A stretch of DNA of 64,000 nucleotides from an uncultured Eubacteriales bacterium (GTDB lineage: Bacteria; Bacillota; Clostridia; Oscillospirales; Oscillospiraceae): positions 43,148-107,147 of the forward strand of contig ONVI01000016.1 of the NCBI GenBank assembly GCA_900321275.1, in the 5' to 3' direction. The translations under genes and the position numbers were made by a program. The notes below the pieces were generated by a model. The model worked only from the letters and a program-made list of their open reading frames with translations, ran no database searches and was not told the origin of the DNA. Below are positions 59,301 to 64,000 of the stretch, piece after piece. Positions within the stretch are counted from its first letter, which is position 1. Each line of letters starts with the position of its first letter.

Positions 59301-62300
59301 CGAGGCCCGAGTGCAGGGTCACCTTATAGGGCGCGACCTCTTTGGTCTCGGAGCTGCCGTACTTTGTGACCGTGTATTTCCAGGTCTGCGTTTCCTCCTC
59401 CAGCATAGCGGTGGAATTGACCTTCTCCGTGATCGTGGTACCGCATTTCTTGCATGCGGCTGTCATTGTGGCAGACTCGTAGGTCGCCTCGTCCCAGACC
59501 CAGGTCTGCACCACATATTCCTCGTGCTTGCAGTTCTTCTGCTCGGTCTTTTGCTGTTCGCCCGGGTTGGTGGGAGTAGATTCCAGATCATTTTTGCTCT
59601 TTCTGTCGACGATAAATTTGATCCCAAAGCCGAGACCGAGGGTGATGAGGCCCCCTAACGCAAGCTTCGCGAGAGTAGCGCTCGAAACGCCTATGGAGCT
59701 GGCGGCGCCTCCGGCCCCGGCCCCGGCGACAAACGCGATCGGGGCGCCGTTTCCGCCTCCGCCGCTTCCGCTTCCGCTGCCTTGCTGGCCGCCGCCGTTT
59801 TCACCTTCATAGGATTCGACGTTGTCGTAGCTTACCTCGCTGCCGCTGCTCGGGTTGGTATTGTCCAGGATCTCCACGCCATTGCCGATTTCCAGCGTAC
59901 CGCCCTGGCCGATATAGGTGCCGCCGCCCTTCAGCGCTTTGTTGCCGACGAAATAGACAAGACCGCCGACGGCGCCGAGACCGAGGCCGACGCCCCAATA
60001 GATGCTGCTGTTGCTGTTGGTGCTTACCTTGGCGCCATCGTCGATATAGGCGGCGCCGCCCTTGGCAGCGGACGTGTTGCCGGAGATGCTGATATTGGCA
60101 ACCAGGAGCGTCGAGGAGGTTCCGAGATAGAAGCCGCCGCCGTTGCCGGTGTTGTTGCCGCCGGTGACCGCGCCGCCGTTGCCGAAGAGGTTGAGCGTGG
60201 ATCTCTCGCCCAGAGAGAAAACGCAGCCGTCGTCCTTTGCCCCGGCCTCCGCAAGGCCGCGGTCAAGCGTGTAGCCGTCAAGATTCAGAGAGGCCGTCTT
60301 ATTGGCGGGAATTTTCAGGCTTCCCTCGTCGTCAGCGGCCGTGATGCTGTTGAGCAGCTTAAAGGCCTGGCCGGCCTCCAGCGCTTTGCTCACCTCGGCC
60401 CAAGTGGATTCCCACTGCGCGACAAAGACCTTGTCCCCGCTCAGCGTACAGCTCTCGCCCGGCGCATAATCCGTGCCGTCCTGATCCTGCCAGCCTTTTA
60501 TCACCGCACCCGCCGGAGCGGCGAAACCGTCCGCTGCCGCGGGCAGCGTATAGCTGCTGCCGGTCACCGGCACCGTCTTATCACTGCCGCCGCCGAGCCC
60601 CGCCTTCAGTGTGACCTGGTAGACGTTATCCTTGTGAGTGTATTCGATGCCCTCAAATGTCGCCTTCGCGGTCTTGACGGTCTGATTGCCTTCGGTCTGC
60701 TCTGTCACCGTCGCCTGGATGATTTGCTCTTTGCCGCATCCGGGCTTCACGCACCTGACGGTGATGGTCGGCGGAACACTGTCCCAATTCGTATTCTTTA
60801 TGGCGTATTCATGGTCGGTATACACCACCGTATACCGCCCGCCGTGCGTATCCTCGCCCTCGCCGAGCGCCGAGGCATGCAGCGCGCTGATCCGGACATT
60901 GCCCGCAAACGCGCTGTCCGCGATGCTGATTTTTCGCTCCGCGCTCAGTGTCAGCTCCGTGACGCCGCTGCCGAGGAAAGCGTCGGCGCCGATCTCCGTG
61001 AGATTCGACGTGCTGCCGCCGAAGGTTTTGAGATTGCTCAAGCCCTTAAAGGCATTCGCCGCCACCCTCTGGGTATTCTCTGTGACAGTAACGGTGACCG
61101 CCATGCCGGCGGGATTATCAAACAGCGCATGCTCGCCGTCGCCGATCTGCGTGAGAGCATTGCCGTCAAAGGTCTTCGGCAGGACAAGGTTCGTCGATGT
61201 CTCAAAGCCGCCGGTATAGCCGGTGATGACATTGCCCCGGAAGCTGAAATACATGACCGGACGGACAGTGCCTGTCACCGCTCCCACGCTGCCGTCTTCG
61301 GCCGCGGCGAGGAGCCAGGTTTTATTGTCCTCCCCCTCGAAGCTGTAATAAGCCTCCGTGCCGGGAATGTAGGCGCCCTCATCGTCGATGCGCGGCTCGA
61401 CCCGCGCGTGGCTTGTCAGGGTGCCGCCGATCCTGTGTGTATCGGTATACGTTTTCCCGTCATGGGTCACAGTGGCCGTATATTCGAGCTTTTGCTGCTC
61501 GCTGTTAAAGACGGGGCCGGATATGACCGCGTCCTCGGTCCACAATACTTCATGGCAGCTCTGGCAGTGAATCTCGGCTTTAGCCGCGCCGGCCCTCCAG
61601 GTCCACACGGGCTGCTGCAGGAAGTGATGCTCGATTTCCACGAGGATCGCGCCGTTCCTGCTGTAGGGGGTTCCGCCGTTGTCGGCAAAGAAGTAGGTAT
61701 CGGCGGAATCTGCCTGCGTGTAGCCCACCGCCGCGACAACGTCCGCCGCTGTGTCAAGGCCGATGTACGCGTCGTCGGTAAAGCTGCCGTTTACGGTGAT
61801 CTTCACCCCGCCTGTGAGAGCGACGTCCGATGGCGTATAGCTCTCCTGCTCCGTGTCAGGGTTTGTCACAATATAGTTGTCGGTGACTTCGGGGCCGCGG
61901 GACATTTTAAGCGTCGAGGCAGCACAGGCGTAAATACCGCCGCCGCTGCCCGCGGCGGTATTGCTGTAGATCTTGCCGCCGGTGAAGGTAAAGACTGCGC
62001 CGTCGGCAAGGAAGATGCCGCCGCCGTTTTTGGCCTCGTTGGCAGCGACGATGCCGCCGCTCATGTTCAGGGTTCCTCCGGAGGCCACGAAGATGCCGCC
62101 GCCGTTGCCGAGACTTTTGCTGCCGACGATACTGCCGCCGACCAGGTTGAGCGTACCCTGAACGATGATCGCGCCGCCGTCATAGTAGTTATTGCCGCCG
62201 AGGATCATGCCGGACTGCTCTTTGCTGCTGTCGATAATGGTGAGAGTCGAGCCGCTTGGGACTGTCAGGATATTGCCGGGTATGCCGGACATGTAAGAGA

Positions 62301-63822
62301 TGCGCTCAATGACATGGCCGTTGAGGTCGATGGTCAGGTTTTTACCCCCTGCGATGATCAGATGACCCTCCCGGGCGGAATCGTAGTCGAATTCCAAAGT
62401 GATCGTTTCGCCGTCATTCGCCGTGTAGATCCGCTTTTGCAGCTCTGTCCCGGACGTGATCGTCCACACGGCCTCAAACTCGAGGTTGCTTCTGACATTC
62501 TCAAACGTCTTGCCGGGCTGCAGTTCCGTATCGGTTCCCTTCTGCTTCCAGCACTTGAAAACTTTCCCGTCAGGCGCCATGAGGATGTCCCCGTCGGGCA
62601 GGGTATAGGTCCCCTTCGGGCTCACATATTCAATCGCATACTCGTCATTCCCGCTCTCCGGGTAGGCGAAAAACAGCCTTGCTTCATAGCATTTGGTCAC
62701 TTCAAGCTGCCCTGCGTTACTGAGCCTGCAGTAGTAGCAGTCGCTTTCCGTGAACGCACCTGTCTTCGAATCGTAGGTGCCGCAAATCGTGAACTGATCG
62801 GCCGAGGCTGTAAAGTCGCCCTGCGAGAGGACCTTCCACCAGTCAGGCTTGTCGGGAGGCTCCTCTACGGCCAGGTTGTAATTCCCGTAAAGCTTTGACT
62901 CTACCGAAATGGAGGCATGGTTGCTCAGTTCAATTCGCTCCCTGATCGCCGGGCCGTCCCGGAGGATGATTGTGCCGTTGTTGACGCGCAGAATGTTCAT
63001 CTCGGGGTTGCTGTATAGGTAGTGAAACATAACCAAAGCGCCGCCGTCAATCACCATACCGACCTCGGGATGCTCAAAGTGGACGCCGGTCACACTGCAG
63101 TAGTTATTGCCTGTCACCTTCACATTGCAGACCCTGCCGCCTACAATCGAGCCGTGCTGGCTGTAGATTGATGCGTTGTTCAGCTCCAGGACATAGTCCG
63201 CGTCCAGCGCTGAGCCGTCGAGGGTGTACCCGTTCAGATCCAGCCCCGAGCAGTTGGTCAGCAGCAGCGGCTTATCATCAGCCGTCGCCGTGACAGGCCC
63301 GCCCAGCTTCAGCCGTTTGCCGTTGAGGCTATCGAGAACTTCCTGGAGTTCACGCCAGTTGCCTAAACTGTACCATACTTCTCCCGCATCGAAGGTCTCG
63401 CTTTCGGAAAGGTCATAGATGGACGTTTCCTCTTTGTTCTCCTCCGTATCCCCGGGCGCCGCCTCTTCGTCTTCTTCGGTATCCCCGTTCTCTGCCGGGG
63501 ACGCCGGGACCTGCTCTGGCTCGGGTTCCGCGAAGGCGGGCTTGTCCGGCACCATCTCCTCAAGGATGGGCTGTTCCTCTTCCGCGAATTCTTCAAAGAA
63601 CAGCTCTTGGTCCTGCACCGCATCATCCGGGGACACAAAAGCATTCTCCTCGATGCTGTCCCGCGCCGCTTCCTCATCCCGGAAGCCGGCGTCTTCGACA
63701 AAGCCCTTGTCCGCATATTCCTGTGCAAACGCCTCAATGTTCACACAGCTCATGAGCATGACGAAAGCCAGCAACAGAGATATTCCTCTTCTCCAACTCT
63801 TTACCGAACCGTTTTTCACCAT
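56389..63822 (-). CDS. Giant secreted beta-helix adhesin-like protein
   Basis: The 2477-residue protein starts with a signal peptide (ISLLLAFVMLMSCVNIEAFA) and a Glu/Pro-rich acidic stretch. Then come beta-helix clusters with GGGIF/GGGVYV turns near 575-635, 1200-1320 and 1765-1940. A BspA-like leucine-rich region lies near 875-975, Cys-pair modules (CQSCHE, CKKCG) lie between, and InlB-type repeats (VTFDTDGGSAVAAQTV) lie near 2030-2175. A Gly/Ser linker and hydrophobic LALGGLITLGLGFGIKFIVD segment near 1385-1405 lies mid-chain, like an internalised membrane anchor. No LPxTG was seen. The ATG at 63822 has AAAGGTG at a long spacing. Confidence 0.85.
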   Translation of the reverse strand: MVKNGSVKSWRRGISLLLAFVMLMSCVNIEAFAQEYADKGFVEDAGFRDEEAARDSIEENAFVSPDDAVQDQELFFEEFAEEEQPILEEMVPDKPAFAEPEPEQVPASPAENGDTEEDEEAAPGDTEENKEETSIYDLSESETFDAGEVWYSLGNWRELQEVLDSLNGKRLKLGGPVTATADDKPLLLTNCSGLDLNGYTLDGSALDADYVLELNNASIYSQHGSIVGGRVCNVKVTGNNYCSVTGVHFEHPEVGMVIDGGALVMFHYLYSNPEMNILRVNNGTIILRDGPAIRERIELSNHASISVESKLYGNYNLAVEEPPDKPDWWKVLSQGDFTASADQFTICGTYDSKTGAFTESDCYYCRLSNAGQLEVTKCYEARLFFAYPESGNDEYAIEYVSPKGTYTLPDGDILMAPDGKVFKCWKQKGTDTELQPGKTFENVRSNLEFEAVWTITSGTELQKRIYTANDGETITLEFDYDSAREGHLIIAGGKNLTIDLNGHVIERISYMSGIPGNILTVPSGSTLTIIDSSKEQSGMILGGNNYYDGGAIIVQGTLNLVGGSIVGSKSLGNGGGIFVASGGTLNMSGGIVAANEAKNGGGIFLADGAVFTFTGGKIYSNTAAGSGGGIYACAASTLKMSRGPEVTDNYIVTNPDTEQESYTPSDVALTGGVKITVNGSFTDDAYIGLDTAADVVAAVGYTQADSADTYFFADNGGTPYSRNGAILVEIEHHFLQQPVWTWRAGAAKAEIHCQSCHEVLWTEDAVISGPVFNSEQQKLEYTATVTHDGKTYTDTHRIGGTLTSHARVEPRIDDEGAYIPGTEAYYSFEGEDNKTWLLAAAEDGSVGAVTGTVRPVMYFSFRGNVITGYTGGFETSTNLVLPKTFDGNALTQIGDGEHALFDNPAGMAVTVTVTENTQRVAANAFKGLSNLKTFGGSTSNLTEIGADAFLGSGVTELTLSAERKISIADSAFAGNVRISALHASALGEGEDTHGGRYTVVYTDHEYAIKNTNWDSVPPTITVRCVKPGCGKEQIIQATVTEQTEGNQTVKTAKATFEGIEYTHKDNVYQVTLKAGLGGGSDKTVPVTGSSYTLPAAADGFAAPAGAVIKGWQDQDGTDYAPGESCTLSGDKVFVAQWESTWAEVSKALEAGQAFKLLNSITAADDEGSLKIPANKTASLNLDGYTLDRGLAEAGAKDDGCVFSLGERSTLNLFGNGGAVTGGNNTGNGGGFYLGTSSTLLVANISISGNTSAAKGGAAYIDDGAKVSTNSNSSIYWGVGLGLGAVGGLVYFVGNKALKGGGTYIGQGGTLEIGNGVEILDNTNPSSGSEVSYDNVESYEGENGGGQQGSGSGSGGGGNGAPIAFVAGAGAGGAASSIGVSSATLAKLALGGLITLGLGFGIKFIVDRKSKNDLESTPTNPGEQQKTEQKNCKHEEYVVQTWVWDEATYESATMTAACKKCGTTITEKVNSTAMLEEETQTWKYTVTKYGSSETKEVAPYKVTLHSGLDKIIETLQAAADNDAAKAILEELQKIPAEEPRSVVQNVPHKQGQPGSLQRPDMPGGVWGTLVRFYRFGGWKPFDKARIFQDGKLRIEIKDDLDLSSDWECTVEYKKTTTAADEDPEKGITPITEAVPFGEVHVLRMNPFKRDYYDFDGWRVSMGGVAINKPANADPNAAKKGLAEGTPVAILANTEVTAQWRSKWSKLRDKMLSPSLAGTEVLAGTVKAMRGDSTLRLVASDFGIDLKGSTIDRSLGLGVGATTEVIGGNVFEVIAGTLTIMDSAAKKEQHGGVVNGSAIGFNGGAVCVMESGRFVLNGGSILNNKAVLSATSVGGQGGGVYTGSFDGAFDRNVPMFFFKAGMIEENMATCGGGVYVGHKTNTLMTGGTITANEAAGVASFLGKGGGVYVDSEALFQMKGGTINGNHATDQGGGVYVAGDMEISGKINITGNRAGTMKACNVYLCKDKVLTVTGKLDQSTLIGVTTEVAPTADKPVVFTKGLKDNAEVINFTSDNDAYIVHINEQGEAELCLPAAISFDANGGTGNMGSEKIMRNEQYMLPDCRFTAPAGKGFTGWNISVGGQTTATGKQPGDLVKITGDATVTAQWAEQLTVTFDTDGGSAVAAQTVFVGKTAAEPEMPTKQGYTFIRWELNGEEFSFYTPVNRNLTLKARWAEGTVPVFRTHSLALGERIAINFFMDLPTIEGVDYSKSEMIFTIGGIDSSRIHTAAYNPNFKSQNGKYYGFTCMINVAEMADTVNAAFHYGDDRTVSQIYSVAHYVEKIKTGPEYVGKVKAMVDALADFGHYMQPFLSEANQWTLGENGKHRVMPEENKITAEQIAEIKNKTADYDMVKNITEGSPIINVKQALVLDSETSIYLHLEMRDDYAGGIPTAKIGNKSLKVTRMSDGRYRVVIPSIRATQLGDKYEVVITADGKDCTVSVSALSYVYKALANPDNLSPSAQAAVASLYRYYDAARQYNAR

Positions 63823-63964
63823 GGAACCAACCACACCTTTCTGCTATGAAAACACTAAGTCGGCGAAGTAACATTTTTTACCATTTTTACATATATATTA
63901 CGTAAGCGCACAATAAGCACCCGCCTACCAAGTGACCCACATTTATGAGACAATCTCCGAGAGA

Positions 63965-63993
63965 CTCGAAAAACTTCTAGTGAGTTTTTCGAG
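63965..63993. terminator. Hairpin at the right edge
   Basis: CTCGAAAAACT pairs with AGTTTTTCGAG. It may terminate a gene outside the window. The 140 bases between it and the adhesin start are A/T rich and hold its presumed promoter, which I could not define. Confidence 0.5.
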
Positions 63994-64000
63994 AAAACTG

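Noticed and set aside
59782-62898. Open frame of 1038 codons antisense to the adhesin
   Set aside because: It mirrors a G/C-rich repetitive gene with a signal peptide and known modules; the antisense product has no recognisable domain and no ribosome site.

Overview
The window is about 60% G+C and reads as a chromosomal segment of a Gram-positive, Clostridia-type bacterium, most likely an Oscillospiraceae-like gut species. Evidence: strong AGGAGG ribosome binding sites, a Firmicutes-type ylxM-ffh-rpsP-khpA operon, the YfmF/YfmH M16 pair, a DUF975 membrane protein, lipoproteins, and secreted Cys-pair/beta-helix surface proteins. No rRNA, tRNA or CRISPR array was seen. The taxonomic call is inference.

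Layout. 0-10 kb: the start of an RlmI-like rRNA methyltransferase, two tandem CNNM/CorC transporters, a MITE-like element with a second element inserted in it, an anchored surface protein, the tRNA-wobble pair mnmG-mnmA, and a thrC-thrH operon. 10.0-10.8 kb: an XRE regulator/ImmA-like metalloprotease pair facing away from a phage cassette. 11.06-29.29 kb: a morphogenesis-and-lysis prophage cassette on the + strand. It holds terminase, portal, a Prp-like cysteine protease, scaffold, N4-gp56-type capsid protein, connector, a P22 gp10-like tail protein, a string of fibre proteins ending in one with an M14 carboxypeptidase domain, a GH25 lysozyme and three small membrane proteins. No integrase, replication gene, tail tube or tape measure is visible.

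29.3-35.8 kb: a YugP-type protease with an alpha/beta hydrolase, two lipoproteins, an XRE repressor with a clear two-operator divergent promoter, and the ylxM-ffh-rpsP-khpA operon. 35.9-43 kb: one 2339-residue cyclic beta-1,2-glucan synthase-like enzyme. 43-50.9 kb: yfmF-yfmH-lgt, then hom-lysC-asd. Together with thrC and thrH this gives a route from aspartate to threonine without a recognisable thrB in the window. 50.9-55.9 kb: two small proteins with double-glycine export leaders, one fused to an SH3 domain and one to a LysM domain, flanking upp; then tsaE-tsaB, a RodA/FtsW-type SEDS protein and a DUF975 protein. 55.9-64 kb: a second MITE copy, a 37-residue peptide, and a 2477-residue secreted beta-helix adhesin.

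The strongest leads for something undescribed are: (i) the two double-glycine-leader wall-binding miniproteins; (ii) a structured repeat whose stems differ between copies while the single-stranded segments stay nearly identical; (iii) a phage-encoded Prp-like protease placed where a prohead protease would be; (iv) the tail fibre carrying a zinc carboxypeptidase with all catalytic residues in order; and (v) the integrase-less phage cassette next to an ImmR/ImmA-like switch. All promoter and terminator calls are by eye from spacing and consensus.
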